Below are positions 33,195 through 44,069 of a stretch of DNA of 64,000 nt, piece after piece. This DNA is from Globisporangium splendens. Taxonomy: Eukaryota > Oomycota > Peronosporomycetes > Pythiales > Pythiaceae. The stretch covers positions 868,001 to 932,000 of the forward strand of contig VFIW01000002.1 of assembly GCA_006386115.1 (NCBI GenBank). The letters are read 5' to 3'. Below the pieces are notes generated by a model that was not told the origin of the DNA, did no database searches, and saw nothing but the letters and a program-made list of their open reading frames with translations. How positions within the stretch are numbered: the stretch's first letter is position 1; each line of letters opens with the position of its first letter. A program made the position numbers and the translations under genes.

Positions 33195-33222
33195 ATGGCG
33201 CCAAGTTGCTACCCGCCAAAAA
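33195..33222 (-). promoter_or_regulatory. Two E2F-like sites upstream of SLD5
   Basis: On the gene's strand TTTTTGGCGGGT (33211-33222) and CTTGGCGCC (33196-33204) match the E2F/DP pattern TTTSGCGC/TTTGGCGGG. They lie about 40-67 nt upstream of the SLD5 start codon. Established: E2F/DP controls G1/S replication genes in plants and animals. That it does so here is inference. Confidence 0.45.
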
Positions 33223-33620
33223 CCGGTTGCAACACCGGTTTCTATACTGGTATCATTTCAAAAGAGTCGGAGCTGATGCGCACACCAAAATGAGCATGAA
33301 AATGAGCATGAAAATGGGTTCGCAATACCACAGTCGATCCACAGCACCTTTGTGTATTTGCCTTGCTCATAGCGCTTGCATTAAGGTCCACACAGCTCTC
33401 AGGCTTGCCATTAAGCAGCTGTCTGACTGGATTATTCTCATTTTGGGCGAGTCCGCGTCATGGGGGCGTACAATTGCTGTCTTCAGTCCGTTCAGTGCGG
33501 TGGGTAAAATGTGCATGTTTCCAGTCCACGCACACGCTTGCGGCACAATATGCATGTCCATATGAAATGTGCTGGTTATTTGCTCTCTTTGTGTGCGAAT
33601 TGCCTGTGTGTTCCTTGTAG

Positions 33621-34418
33621 TTCAAGAGTACGATACGCCGCCACGCAGCGGCAAGGAAAAAAAGCCATTGCGCCATGAAACGCAATTGCCGAGTAGCCTG
33701 TCGCCGTATCGCGTTGCACTGTTGACTCAACCTGAGATCAACAGCGAAAGCTGGCAGCTACTGAGCGAGGAGCGCCGAATCGACAGCAGTGCGTTCAGGT
33801 GCTCAAGCGGTTCCAGCGACAGCAGCGAATGCGCTGATCCAGGAGGGACGGCTGCAGCAACAATTCAAGAAGCGATCTCTCCATCATCGAGTGATGAGTT
33901 GACCGGCGATCGTCTTTGCACTGCAATCTCTCCTCCATCCCAAGCTCCACCCTTCTCAGACAACAAGCTGCCAAGACGTCATCAGTCGCTACCTTGTCCA
34001 GCACAACCGAGCTGCCAGGCACCTCGTCCTCCACCGCAGTCTCAGAGTTTGGACACCGGTACGTGCAACAGTCTAATGAAAGGGTTGAGTCAAGAGCCGA
34101 AGGCAATTGCATGTGTGAGCAGATCAGAATGCCCTTCGCTTATCACAATACCTCTGTGGCTGCGACCACTGTCCGCGCGTGCAATCCATCCAAGCGGCGT
34201 ACGGCAGACTGAGCTTCCCACCCCCCCCCAGCGACGACCGCAGGACAACTGTAACGCATCGAGCGGCATTGCTGCGAGTCCTGCGTGGTTGTGCGACGTA
34301 CGACGAGACGGAAGCACTCGATCCAGCGCTGTTCTTCACGATCGAGAACCTGTTGCACGACTCAGACGGGGACGAAGACGCGGCGTTCCGCTGGGTCATC
34401 GCCCACGGCTTTCGGTAA
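33621..34418 (+). CDS. Orphan Ser/Pro-rich protein (5' end uncertain)
   Basis: Two supported exons, 33621-34058 and 34123-34418, joined by a 64-nt intron with donor GTACGT and acceptor GAGCAG; the join restores frame (LDT-DQNALRLSQYL). Exon 33621 begins after TTGTAG, so at least one short 5' exon precedes it; candidates are ATGs near 33290 or 33559. The product is Ser/Pro/Gln-rich and probably disordered for 140 residues. It then has a Cys cluster (YLCGCDHCPRVQS) and a folded-looking C-terminus (LLRVLRGCATYDETEALDPA, FFTIENLLHDSDGDEDAAFR). No known domain recognised. The gene is divergent from SLD5 and shares its promoter region. Confidence 0.5.
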
Positions 34419-34728
34419 GGCGCCAACATTGTAGATCTATTGTGGAGTCACCCTATTCACTGATTTTACGTGTGCAATGCACTTGAGTTCCAAGCATGCT
34501 TCAGTCATAATAATGCTTTATGAACAGTCTAAAGCTTGCCATGGTCTAGTAAAAAAAAAAGTGTATATATTATATAGTGGACACGAGAGGCAGGAGGGTG
34601 TAGTCGTACAAGTCCAGAGGCTCTCCGATGCTAGCAATGTCTCTACTCTGTTTGCTGGCTGCTATTTCCAAAAGCCCTTGTTCGCATGTTGTTGCGTCTC
34701 GTTGTCCTCAAAGTCGGAGGCTGTTGCT
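34419..34728. other. Convergent intergenic
   Basis: 310-nt spacer before the fibrillarin 3' end, with an A9 run near 34551. No gene seen. Confidence 0.6.
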
Positions 34729-35688
34729 TTACTTCTTGTCCTTCTTTGGGGCACGGTAGGTACCCACAACGACGGCGTGGTCGCGCTCGTATGGCTCCAA
34801 CGTCAACTGCTCCGCAGGCTTGAATTGCTCCTGCTGGAGCTTCTTGACTTCACGGGCGAACACGGCCTCTGGAGGCGCCGTCGAGTCAATGCAGCTCGCC
34901 TTGATGGACACCATGAAGTGGCCGCCGTTCTTCAAGAAGTAGCTCGAGTTCAACGCGACGATACGCGCCTGATCTGGCTGCGCCACATCGGCGAACACGA
35001 CGTCGACCATTGGCACGAGCATGCGGTACTTGAGTGGGTGACGCGCGTCTTCGATGATCGGGATGATGTTGGTGCGCGACTTCGCGACGTTGATCAGGTC
35101 ACGGCCCGAACGGTGCGAGAACTCGACGGCGTACACGGCGCCGCTTGGTCCAACGATATCCGAGACGTGCGACACGGTCGTACCGGAGGCACCGCCCAAA
35201 TAGAGCACCTTGGCGCCTGGCACGATCCAGATGTTGTCGACACCACCCAAGATGGCAGCAGCGACCTTCGAGCGGAACGGGTTCCACACACGGTACTCGA
35301 CCTTCTCAGTGCCTTCGCCCGAAGCCGATGGCACATCCACGGAGATGCGCTTCTCGCCGTACACCGACTTGCCCGGGGTCGAGTTGAGCGTCACGAGAGC
35401 GTCTTCCTTGCCGCGCGCGATGAACACACCAGCGTGACGGTGAGGCTCGACGATGACCTTGGCGCCACCCTTCATGCCGCCGGCACCGCCACGGCCACCG
35501 CCACGACCGCCACGGCCACCGGCGCCACCGCGACCGCCGCCACGACCACCGCCACGGCCACCACGGCCACCAGCAGCACCACGACCGCCGCCACCGCCAC
35601 CGCGACCGCCGCCACCGCGACCACCGCCACGACCGCCACCACGGCCACCGCCACCACGTCCTCCTCGGAAACCACCACGTCCAGACAT
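34729..35688 (-). CDS. FBL: Fibrillarin (box C/D snoRNP 2'-O-methyltransferase)
   Basis: Single exon, 319 residues from the ATG at 35688. The first 75 residues are a GAR domain of RGG/GGR repeats. The methyltransferase domain follows with canonical motifs: [20 protein letters not shown], the SAM-binding [34 protein letters not shown], and [19 protein letters not shown]. The C-terminus ([18 protein letters not shown]) is also typical. Fibrillarin methylates rRNA guided by box C/D snoRNAs in the nucleolus, with NOP56, NOP58 and 15.5K. Length and motif order match eukaryotic fibrillarin. Nothing is missing. Confidence 0.97.
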   Translation of the reverse strand: MSGRGGFRGGRGGGGRGGGRGGGRGGGGRGGGGGGRGAAGGRGGRGGGRGGGRGGAGGRGGRGGGRGGAGGMKGGAKVIVEPHRHAGVFIARGKEDALVTLNSTPGKSVYGEKRISVDVPSASGEGTEKVEYRVWNPFRSKVAAAILGGVDNIWIVPGAKVLYLGGASGTTVSHVSDIVGPSGAVYAVEFSHRSGRDLINVAKSRTNIIPIIEDARHPLKYRMLVPMVDVVFADVAQPDQARIVALNSSYFLKNGGHFMVSIKASCIDSTAPPEAVFAREVKKLQQEQFKPAEQLTLEPYERDHAVVVGTYRAPKKDKK

Positions 35689-36240
35689 TCTTGAGTCTGC
35701 GCTTGAGGCTGAAAGTCTCTATGACACGCAGAGCAAACCGACGGAGCTTTTGGCGCCGCGAGCCATTTGTTTCCCAGAAACCCCTCACGCCAACCAATCT
35801 TTCAGCATAAGATGATGTACCATTCCACTGGTACCATCCAAGAACCCTCCATCGAAATGGGTGAATGGGTGGAAGACTTTCTCGTAAAAAGAAGTATTTT
35901 GGGGGGTAAATACTATCTGATAAATGGAGATGGGTTGTTCTGATCAGATGGAACCAGATGAAGAGTGACCAGCACTCCGACTTCGTTTGACGGTGGCTTC
36001 ATCATCACAAGACTGAGCAGCTCCATCTCTCCTCCTCCTCACTAAACAACGCTGGTCTTACCATCCCGCCTCTCTTGGCATCCAAGCTCCTCTGTCTGTG
36101 ATCCGTCCTTCCTTCTTTATTTCCGCGTTGTTTCTCTAGCACGTCGGTGGATCTGGCAGCGCAGTGCAGCCCACGACATTCTTCTCACTTTGCAATTCGA
36201 CCCGTCGGCAAAAGAGCACGAAAACCAAATCAGCATTTCC
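35689..36240. other. Divergent intergenic region
   Basis: 552 nt between fibrillarin and the oxygenase. ATTCTTCTCACTTTGCAATTCG at about 36178-36199 is a weak INR/FPR-like candidate before the oxygenase. No gene seen. Confidence 0.5.
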
Positions 36241-37303
36241 ATGTCGACCATGTACGTGCCTGTGATTGACATCCACGCGTTCCTGGATGAGAACGCCACG
36301 CAAGAGGCGCGCGATGCCGTCGCGGAGCAAGTCGGTCATGCGTGCCGCGAGATCGGGTTCCTCGTGGTCACGAATCACGGTGTCGCGGAAGTTACGATCA
36401 AGGACGCGTTCCAGGCGGCGAAGGAGTATTTCGATCAAAGCACTGAGGAGAAGAAGAAAGTGCCGATGAGTCCCGAGTACCCGTACGGATACGAGTGCGG
36501 TGAGATCTTGTCCAAGTCGCGTGAGGAAGGCGTCGCGAGCCTCGCGGATCTGAAAGAGACCTTCCAGATCTGCATTGGCGCTCTGGGGAAGACCCCCGTG
36601 TTGACTCCGCTGTGGCCAGAAGGACCGGAATCGTTCAAGCCAGCGATGACGGAGTACTACCGGTCACTGGAGAAGCTCGCGAGCACGATGATGCAGATCT
36701 TTGCGTGTGCGCTCAAGTTGCCGCCGACGTGGTTTGACAATAAGATCGACAACCACATGTCGTCGCTTCGCATTCTGTGAGTAGCGCGATGCACTTGTAC
36801 GTGCGAATGTTCTCTTGTTTGTTTCTCTAATATGTTGCTCGAATTACGTTAATAATCGCAGGAACTACCCGCACCAAGACCATCAGTCTGGCACGGAACA
36901 GATCCGAGCGTCCGCGCACACTGACTATGGCAGCCTCACGATTCTCGCGGTCGATGACGCGCCTGGCGGGCTGCAAGTTCAGGACCATGATGGCAACTGG
37001 CAAGACGTGAAAGCGCCTGCGGGTTCCTTCGTGATCAACCTGGGCGACCTCATGAACTGCTGGACGAACGAGCAGTGGAAGTCTACGATGCATCGCGTCG
37101 TGAACCCTCCACCGGCGAATGTCTCTGGCCGCGCCAACAACCGCCGTCAGTCGATCGCGTTCTTCCACTGCATCAACGCCGACACCGTCGTCGAGTGCAT
37201 TGAGAGCTGCCAGTCGGTGGAGAACCCGGCTAAGTATACCCCCGTGGTCGCCGGCGAGTACCTCATGACAAAGCACAACGCGGCGCAGGGCCACAAGAAG
37301 TAG
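36241..37303 (+). CDS. 2-oxoglutarate/Fe(II)-dependent dioxygenase (isopenicillin N synthase-like)
   Basis: Two exons (36241-36776, 36862-37303) encode 325 residues. The N-terminal DIOX_N region begins VPVIDIHAFLDEN, with REIGFLVVTNHGV. The catalytic 2OG-FeII domain in exon 2 has the iron triad: His and Asp of AHTDYGSLTIL, and the distal His of STMHRVVNPP. The 2OG-anchoring Arg-x-Ser is RQSIAFF. The insert NYPHQDHQSG precedes the metal site. Family members oxidise small molecules such as hormones, alkaloids and peptides; the substrate cannot be inferred. It is cytosolic, with no signal peptide. The 85-nt intron is GTGAGT...CGCAG and phase 2. Confidence 0.9.
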
Positions 37304-37686
37304 ACAGTGGATTGCCTGGAATGCGGAGCTTCTTGTATAATGAAACACAATGCACCTATTTCGTCATTTTCCGTCCAAATGTCCATTGCACAAAAGATCG
37401 TCAGCATTCTGGTGATGCGTGGACAAGTTCCCATTGAGTTACACTGCACCGCTGTGTGGTTACGTTTCGCAAGTCCAACTAAGCTGTGCCACACCATTTA
37501 TTGATCCTATTAGTGTGGTCCACAGCGTCTTGAAGTCCCTTCGGAACCGACAGGGCGCTCTATTAGGGACGAAATGAGTGGCCTCAACCTGCGGTGTCGA
37601 GGGGGCCATCGTGTGGGCGACGAATCTGCATCTTGGAAGGCGCTCCCATTTCCGAATCAGCCCGCACTTTCCGCAAGTAAGACACG
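37304..37686. other. Intergenic, NDK upstream region
   Basis: 383 nt with no gene. CCCATTTCCGAATC near 37646, about 40 nt before the NDK start, is INR/FPR-like. Confidence 0.5.
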
Positions 37687-38252
37687 ATGGCCCGCGAACA
37701 GACCTACATCATGGTGAAGCCTGACGGCGTCCAGCGCCACCTGGTCGGCGAGATCATCAAGCGCTTCGAGACCAAGGGCTACAAGCTCGTCGCCTTGAAG
37801 TTGGTGCGTCCAAGCCGTGAGCACCTTGAGCAGCACTACGCTGACCTCGCCGGCAAGCCGTTCTTCCCAGGTCTCATCAGCTACATGGTGAGTTGCGGAT
37901 CTCGCTTTCTTTTGATGCGTATGTCGTCGCTGGCGGTAGCGCTTAAGATTACTGACGTGATGTGTTGTGGTTGTTGCCTTTTTGTGATGCGCTGCAGAGC
38001 TCGGGTCCAGTCACCGCCATGGTCTGGGAAGGCACCAACGTCGTGCTTGAGGGTCGCAAGATGCTTGGCGCCACCAAGCCTTCGGAGTCGGCGCTCGGCA
38101 CGATCCGTGGCGACTTCTGCGTTGAAGTCGGTCGCAACGTGTGCCACGGCTCGGACTCGGTCGAGTCGGCCAAGAAGGAGATCGCCTTGTGGTTCCCAGA
38201 AGGTGTCATCGAGTGGAACTCGAGCGACGACGACTGGGTGTACGAAAACTAA
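37687..38252 (+). CDS. NDK: Nucleoside diphosphate kinase
   Basis: Two exons (37687-37887, 37998-38252) encode 151 residues, the standard size. The sequence starts [20 protein letters not shown] (ATP-phosphate lysine region), has [10 protein letters not shown] and [18 protein letters not shown], and in exon 2 [13 protein letters not shown] with the phosphorylated catalytic His. It ends WVYEN. It transfers the gamma phosphate from ATP to NDPs through a phosphohistidine. The strong codon bias suggests high expression. The 110-nt intron falls between M and SSGPV of the central helix region. Confidence 0.97.
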
Positions 38253-39108
38253 ACGTCTGCCCGTCCGTCTCGACTTTGACTCCCTTTTTTTCCTCTTCCT
38301 TCACCTTCCTTTCAGAATGGCGTAGCTTCAACTAGCGTGCCATGAGCAAGCAAGTTGAGTTAGCCTTCAATATGAAGAACAGTAAAACGCAAATAAAAAA
38401 GGATGCACATATCGTTCTTGTCCACTGTTGTATTGCTGTGACTTTTGCACTTGTCCACTGAGCATCGGGGATTTCGTTTTATCTTCAACTGTTCTAATAA
38501 ATGGAGGATTGCATCTGAGCCGCTCATTTTCGTTACCAGATGGTTGCTGCAAAGAGCTAGGAATAACTTCTCATTGGGTCTTCATCCTCGCGAGTCTATC
38601 GGCCGACTTGCTCACATGGGACTTGCCTCTGACTTGCGCCAAGTGTGACTCTGGGAAGGTACGGACAGCGTCGCTGTCATGCACTCCAATGGCCCCCTTT
38701 CCCCGTTCATAATCGCTCGCAGTGCCCGTCAGGAACACCAGATAAGCACGCGTGTCTGCGAATAAGACGAACACAACATTAATAATAGGAAAACAGCTGA
38801 TACGAGCAGATCCCTGGCACCTCCTGCCTCCCATCTCAAAAGCACGACGATAAAGCCGCGCAGACGTATTCCCAACGCACTAGGAAAGCCGACACACTCT
38901 CGGTTCGCGATTGCAGCTTTTTCCTCTTCAAAGAGAGAGCGAAACTCAGCCGGAGACACGCGGAAGAGAGAGAAACCTATTTGTGCATCGCTCGTCTTTT
39001 CCATCGAAAGAAAAGACGCTTCTCTCTCAATCCACGGGATTCTCGACATTTACCAACAACAAAAGCGGCTGGCAACTGAACAAGACTCCGACGTCAAGAT
39101 AACAACAA
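38253..39108. other. Intergenic, including probable 5' UTR of the next gene
   Basis: 856 nt with no supported gene. 38900-39108 is CT/GA-rich and leads directly into the next start codon, so it may be transcribed leader. Confidence 0.5.
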
Positions 39109-40348
39109 ATGTCATCATCGCTCGATGGATCCGATGGGGTCATCGACGGCGACACTGAGACCGTGTACGTGATGCCCGGGTATCGTCCCTTCTATTGGCT
39201 CTTCGCTGGTCTCGGCGTCGTGCTCTTCTACTACTCGATGGGGTACACCAAGAAGTACAGCACCATGGCCGCCTTCCTGCTTCCCGTGAGTCCACTGAAT
39301 TCCTCTGTTTCTTTTGTCTGTTTGTTTTGTTTGTTTTCTGAGCTTCTGCGTGCAACTGATCACACTATCTTCCTTGTCTTCGGCGTCTTCGTTTTCATAG
39401 CCCTTCATCTGCTTCTGCATCGTCTTCGACAACGCCATCATGGCCACGACGGGCATCAACCGCTCCAAGACCAGCGTGCTGGCCATGCTCGCTTTCCACG
39501 CCTGCATCACGCCGATGACGCTACTCGTCTGCTACGAGATCGCGTACCTCGTGCACAAGCAGAAGTCCATGAACTTCTGCGGGATCTCCTTTGAAAGTGG
39601 CCATCGACGCACGGGGCATGGCAAGCGGCAGCAGTTCCTCTCAATGTATCTGCGATTTGTCGTCTGGATGATCGGCGTCGGGCTGCTCGTGCTGAACTTA
39701 CTGGCGTCCTACAGATGGTCGGACGAAGACGCGTCCGAGATCAAGAGCATCTACGACCTGCAGGGCAACACGACGATCCACGCGATCTTCTCGGTGCTCC
39801 CGGCGCTCGTGCTCGTGCTGCTCTCGCTCTTTATCGGCATCCAGCTCTGGAACTATGGCACGGCGTACTCGTACATCATCCACGCCACGCGTTTCAACCC
39901 CTGGATCTGGATGCTCGTGGGCTCATTGTCGCTGCTCGCAGGATACTTAATGCCATCCCCGATCTACGCCCTGTCCTCAAATGCTGGAGAGCTCTTCATG
40001 CTCGCGACGGTCGTGCGCATGTTCCGCGAGGTACATCACGACATGCAGGAGGACCAGCAGATGCGCACGTTCATCGATCCGATCGCGACGAATTCTCCAC
40101 AAAGTCAGACGGCGCGCGATGTCGTCGTCGGGAACGTCAGCACCAGCGCAAAGTACGAGCTGCACAGTATGAACAGCAGTAGTGCGTGCTGCCACAACGC
40201 AGGCGGAAATGCATACGTCGAGGTCGTGACTCCGAAAGGATCTGAGATGCGACTCACAGACGCCGATCGCCATGGCCAAGCGACTGCGTTCCTCTCCGTC
40301 GTCGTCGCCAGCTCGCGCACGAATCCGCTGTTCAGCGGCTCCACCTGA
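39109..40348 (+). CDS. Seven-helix membrane protein of unknown family
   Basis: Two exons (39109-39285, 39401-40348) encode 374 residues. Hydrophobic segments in order: FYWLFAGLGVVLFYYSMGY; the segment crossing the exon join (TMAAFLLP then PFICFCIVF); MLAFHACITPMTLLVCYEIA; LRFVVWMIGVGLLVLNLLA; IHAIFSVLPALVLVLLSLFI; PWIWMLVGSLSLLAGYLM; and LSSNAGELFMLATVV. The N-terminus is short and acidic. The C-terminal 100 residues are hydrophilic with Ser clusters and may be cytosolic. Seven helices recall a G-protein-coupled receptor, but I see no DRY- or NPxxY-like motif, so a transporter or scaffold is equally possible. The splice is GTGAGT...TTCATAG, phase 0. Confidence 0.72.
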
Positions 40349-40525
40349 TCTATTCTGTAGCTCCTCGACTTTATGCAGCAAATTAAACTCACAAACGCAA
40401 AGAGTAATAAGAGCGGGAAAGACAATGATATATATTTCTGCTTACCATTTTCTTGCTTTCTTGCTGACTGCGATGCACTCCAGGTTTCTTTCTCCACTCT
40501 TTCCACACAAGGCTGCAGCGCCGTT

Positions 40526-42949
40526 CTAAGTCCCACCAGAGAGCACAACGTGCGCTTGTTGCGAGACTTTTTGCTTCTTCTCCAGCACTTTCATCATCTT
40601 GGTGCTTCCTTCGCCCGAGAGCATCTTCTGGGCTTCCAGCTCTTCCTTCAGCTGCTTCAGGCGCTTCTCTTTTTTCTTCTTGCCAGGTTCGTGGCCATGG
40701 AACTTGTACGAAAGCATACGGAACGCTTCTTTCTTCGTGAGCAGCCGCCCAAACTCGTCTCGGTAGTCCAGCTTCACGCCATCCTTGATGCGCAGTTCCT
40801 GGTCCACATTGCGATCCCGCGCATCGTTCGCACGACCGGCTTGGCGCTCGACACGAGTCTCCCGCAGATCGCCCGTTTTCCGGAGCAGTGCCAGCGTTGC
40901 CGCCATACCGGAGCCGACAAGCGGTTGCTCTTCGCCCCACACTTCGCCTTCCTTGGTTTCCTCCTCTTCATTGTCGTTTTCGTCGTTGTCCTCGCCCTTC
41001 ATCTCTTCGTCGACATCGCGCCTGGCATTGGTCGCAGCAACACCAGAAGCAGTCTCTGAGCGTGCCACTGCAGTCTCCATTGACGTCGCAGCTTGGAATT
41101 GCGCGGTGCGCTGCTCCATGGCGTTCTTCAGTCTCGTCTCGAAATCAGTCGCCTCGTTGAACACGACCACATTGTCACTCGATTCGAGTTGTTGCAGCGT
41201 TTCGCCAAACACGTGGCCACTGGGCTTGCTGGTCACAGCTGTCGCATTTGCACCTGTCGTCGTAATCGAAGGCTCAGTTCCAATCGTCTGGCTGACGAGC
41301 ACAGCGATTCGGTCTTCGCTCCTGCTCACACTGGTAGCAACAGCCGTAGACGGTTCCGACGTCGCACTCGTCTCCTCTCTCAACTGCGCAAGACGTCTAG
41401 TACGTGCAAGCGAAGCATTTAGCTCCATGTCCATCGAGTCGTCCAGCACGTCGTCCTCGAGCACCACCGGTCGGCGCTTCTTTTTTGCGCCGCTCATGGC
41501 GTCTAGCGCATTCGACGCAGTCACATTGGCGCGTTCACGGGCTTCCTGGAAACGCAGTAGATTCGCTTCTTCCACCGCCGATGGCTTGTCGTCGTCATCG
41601 TCGTCCACACGGCGGCGTCGTCTCCCGCGATCCTTCGATGCGTTCTCGAGCGCTTCAGCTTCTAACTGCTGCACGAGCGCCGCTGCGTCGTCTTCGGCAG
41701 TGCCTTCACCAGCACCACTCGCCATCGCATCATCCTCCGCGGTGTCTTTCTGGCGCAGTTTCTTCTTCTTGCGCAGCTTCTTGCCTTTCTTTTTCGCAAA
41801 CTGCGCGTCGATTTCCTCTTGCGTAAAGTACTCCTCCACACGCTTCGTCTTGTCCATCGCGAGCGACACGACCGTGACATCGTCGTCGAGGGCATTGCCA
41901 TCGTTGCCGTTATCGACAACCATTTGCGTGCTTCCTGACGCATCCAACGTGAACTTTTGCGCGTGCGCACTCGCCTTGCGGTCCTCATCTTCGTCATATT
42001 GCGAGAGCAATCGCGCCGGTTTCTTCATGCGTTTGCTGCCGCCCATTTGAATGAACTCGTCGTCGTCGTATCCCGAGTACGCTGGCATCATCGCCCGCTG
42101 CGCGCGCTCTTTTTCCGCGATGCGACGGTCGCGTTCGCTCAGTTCCACGTTCACCAGCTCGTCCTGCTCGTCGTTTAAATCGTTCCCGTCTTCAGCGAGC
42201 ACGCGTGTGTCTTTTAGCGTCAGCACGACTTCGTCGCCCTCGTCAAAGGACGTGATATCGTGACCCACGACCATGCCGGCGAGCGCCGACGCGTCATACT
42301 CTGCCTGCTTGGTCTGCTGCTGCGTCTTCTTCTTCGCTGCTGCAGCAACAGCGTCCACTTTGGTACGCGATTGCTTGACCCAGTCCAGCGCACTGCTGGA
42401 CGCCGACGCCTTGAGCTGCTCGCCAATGGACTGACCCGCGAGCTTCTGCGTGAGCTCGCGCTTCTTCTTCGACTGCGCGATCTTTCTCTGCAACTCCTCT
42501 CTCTCGCGCTCTTCCTCGATCTGGTCGCTCGTTTTCTGGAGATTCACGACGTTCGCGTCTTTCTTCTTTGGTCCCAGCGACAGCGGCTTCAACCCGAGCG
42601 CAGCACGCACGCGATTCGTCTCTTCGATGCTCATGGAGATCTCACCGTTCTTCTCCACCGTGTTCGCCTTTACCGCGCTGTCGCCTGGGAGCGCCGTTGG
42701 CGGTTGTTCATCTCGCACCGCATGCTCTGTAGCCTCAGTCTTCTGCTTCTTGCGGAGCTTCTCGTTCGCGTCCAGATCGCTCGACGAGCGGCGTCGCGAC
42801 GCCCGACGATGGTGCGGACTGCGGCTGCGGTGGCGCGACGACGAGTCCTCGTGACGCCGGTGAGACGAAGAAGACGACGACGACGCGTGCCCACGACGCG
42901 AACGGGACGGCGAGCGCGACGCGCTGCGAGACCGACTGCGGCGCCCCAT
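40526..42949 (-). CDS. SART1: SART1/SNU66, U4/U6.U5 tri-snRNP component
   Basis: Single exon, 807 residues. An RS/His-rich N-terminus (MGRRSRSRSASRSPSRSRRG) leads to the SART-1 family core: SIEETNRVRAALGLKPL, coiled EREELQRKIAQSKKKRELTQK, LDWVKQSRTK, and LAGMVVGHDITSFDEGDEVV followed by LTLKDTRVL. The middle is charged and acidic. The C-terminus has the conserved DYRDEFGRLLTKKEAFRMLSYKFHGHEPGKKKKEK and ends VVLSGGT. SART1/Snu66 is needed for tri-snRNP recruitment to the spliceosome. It is the fourth RNA-processing gene in 18 kb, with PRP40, the RGG protein and fibrillarin. Confidence rests on the N- and C-terminal signatures. Confidence 0.94.
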   Translation of the reverse strand: MGRRSRSRSASRSPSRSRRGHASSSSSSSHRRHEDSSSRHRSRSPHHRRASRRRSSSDLDANEKLRKKQKTEATEHAVRDEQPPTALPGDSAVKANTVEKNGEISMSIEETNRVRAALGLKPLSLGPKKKDANVVNLQKTSDQIEEEREREELQRKIAQSKKKRELTQKLAGQSIGEQLKASASSSALDWVKQSRTKVDAVAAAAKKKTQQQTKQAEYDASALAGMVVGHDITSFDEGDEVVLTLKDTRVLAEDGNDLNDEQDELVNVELSERDRRIAEKERAQRAMMPAYSGYDDDEFIQMGGSKRMKKPARLLSQYDEDEDRKASAHAQKFTLDASGSTQMVVDNGNDGNALDDDVTVVSLAMDKTKRVEEYFTQEEIDAQFAKKKGKKLRKKKKLRQKDTAEDDAMASGAGEGTAEDDAAALVQQLEAEALENASKDRGRRRRRVDDDDDDKPSAVEEANLLRFQEARERANVTASNALDAMSGAKKKRRPVVLEDDVLDDSMDMELNASLARTRRLAQLREETSATSEPSTAVATSVSRSEDRIAVLVSQTIGTEPSITTTGANATAVTSKPSGHVFGETLQQLESSDNVVVFNEATDFETRLKNAMEQRTAQFQAATSMETAVARSETASGVAATNARRDVDEEMKGEDNDENDNEEEETKEGEVWGEEQPLVGSGMAATLALLRKTGDLRETRVERQAGRANDARDRNVDQELRIKDGVKLDYRDEFGRLLTKKEAFRMLSYKFHGHEPGKKKKEKRLKQLKEELEAQKMLSGEGSTKMMKVLEKKQKVSQQAHVVLSGGT

Positions 42950-43222
42950 GATGCTTCCTAGCTCAACTCTGTGGAATCGGCTCTATGGCGCTTTGTATGG
43001 CGTTGCAGGTTGCTATTGGACTGGAAGAAGCATTGTGCATTGCATTGTATTGCATTGATATTGACTTTTAATGGCATTGCATTGCCATGATGTATTGCTT
43101 TTGAGGTTTTGATTTTGAGAGATTACAGTCTCGTCGAAAGAGGGTTCTTTATTTATTCTTAATTCCGTAGAGGACTTCTGCACAAAACACGCGCCATTTT
43201 ATGTTTGTCAGACTCAAAGAAG
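42950..43222. repeat. GCATT-rich simple repeat spacer
   Basis: 43030-43105 holds imperfect repeats of GCATTGCATT and ATTGCATTGC in otherwise AT-rich DNA. No gene seen. Confidence 0.6.
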
Positions 43223-43405
43223 CAACTTACGATCACGAAACAGTTCTTGATCGGAAGCGTCCGCAACCATTCGCTGAGTCATGGACAAGACGACTCACTG
43301 TCCAGCGCTTCGTATCACAATTCTGTGCCTTCTGCTGCTTCGGGTCGAAAAGCGCATCCATGTCGTCCACATGCACGCCTTTCGTCTCGGGACACACAAA
43401 AAGTG
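43223..43405 (-). pseudogene. Truncated C-terminal fragment of an MFS sugar transporter
   Basis: Read on the minus strand this encodes LFVCPETKGVHVDDMDALFD and a tail ending FRSRTVS plus stop. It aligns with the end of the intact transporter at 44565-46262 (FFVCPETKDVDVDDMDALF...), and DNA similarity continues to the stop codon. The fragment stops abruptly at about 43405, where MULE sequence begins. All membrane helices are missing. It is a relic of a second, formerly duplicated transporter gene. Confidence 0.75.
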
Positions 43406-43959
43406 CATGGCATTATCGAAATCCCTCCCCTCTCACTTGTGCAAGACGAGAAGCTCAATTGCTTTCAATTCCGCCACAGCATGCCCAACGAGGACCCCAC
43501 GAAGAGTTCGAATCGTATAATTGGATGGGCACATCCAGTACTTCTCAATCTACTTATGTGTCAGAACGATACTGTGTTCATCGACGGCACGTTTCGGTAT
43601 GTGCCACGCGGCTTCAAGCAAAGTGTGAATATGATGTTGCACGATCCAGCTACCGACGTGCTCGTGCCAGTTTTCTACACCTTGTGCTCGTCGCAAACTG
43701 AAGGCGCGTACCGGGACACCATCCACTTATCATTCAAGCATCCGACCAAGAGCTTAGCCCAGCTGACATCGTGGTCGACTTTGAGAATGGACTGTTCAGT
43801 GCTGTCCAGACACAGGTTCCTGCTCCTGTAGTCGTCGGATATCTATTCCATTTTAAACAAGCGTTGCACCGTCGATACAAGAAATGCCGCATACCTGAGG
43901 CAGAAGTCACAACAGCTATGGAGTCGGGAGTTCTGGATATGTTCACTGTGGAGGCGTAA
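43406..43959 (+). pseudogene. MULE (Mutator-like) transposase remnant
   Basis: An open stretch reads HPVLLNLLMCQNDTVFIDGTFRYVP, then VFYTLCSSQTEGAYRD. After a one-base frame change near 43735-43745 it continues ADIVVDFENGLFSAVQTQ, GYLFHFKQALHRRYKK and GVLDMFTVEA. This is the MULE transposase core: D of FIDGTF and D of DFENG are two catalytic acidic residues, and LFHFKQAL is a family hallmark. The N-terminal DNA-binding part, the C-terminal part and the terminal inverted repeats are not visible. It is frameshifted and truncated at both ends, hence inactive. Confidence 0.75.
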
Positions 43960-44069
43960 ACGAGTACACCTGTAATTGGTAGGCGTACTGTCAGTAGCCG
44001 CCGACGTTATGCCACCGGTACTAGTGGAGCCTGCTTTCTCTTGTCATATCTCTGACCGGTAACAGAACG

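Noticed and set aside
33569..34486. One continuous 305-codon plus-strand frame
   Set aside because: Frame quality drops after 34058; a 64-nt GTACGT-AG intron switches to the better frame ending at 34418.
34477..35694. 405-codon plus-strand frame ending in Ala/Thr repeats
   Set aside because: Antisense of fibrillarin; the tail is the reverse of its RGG codons.
38729..39049. 106-codon minus-strand frame with a hydrophobic end
   Set aside because: It covers the CT/GA-rich leader of the next plus-strand gene and lacks codon bias.
40785..42050. 421-codon plus-strand Ser-rich frame
   Set aside because: Antisense of SART1.
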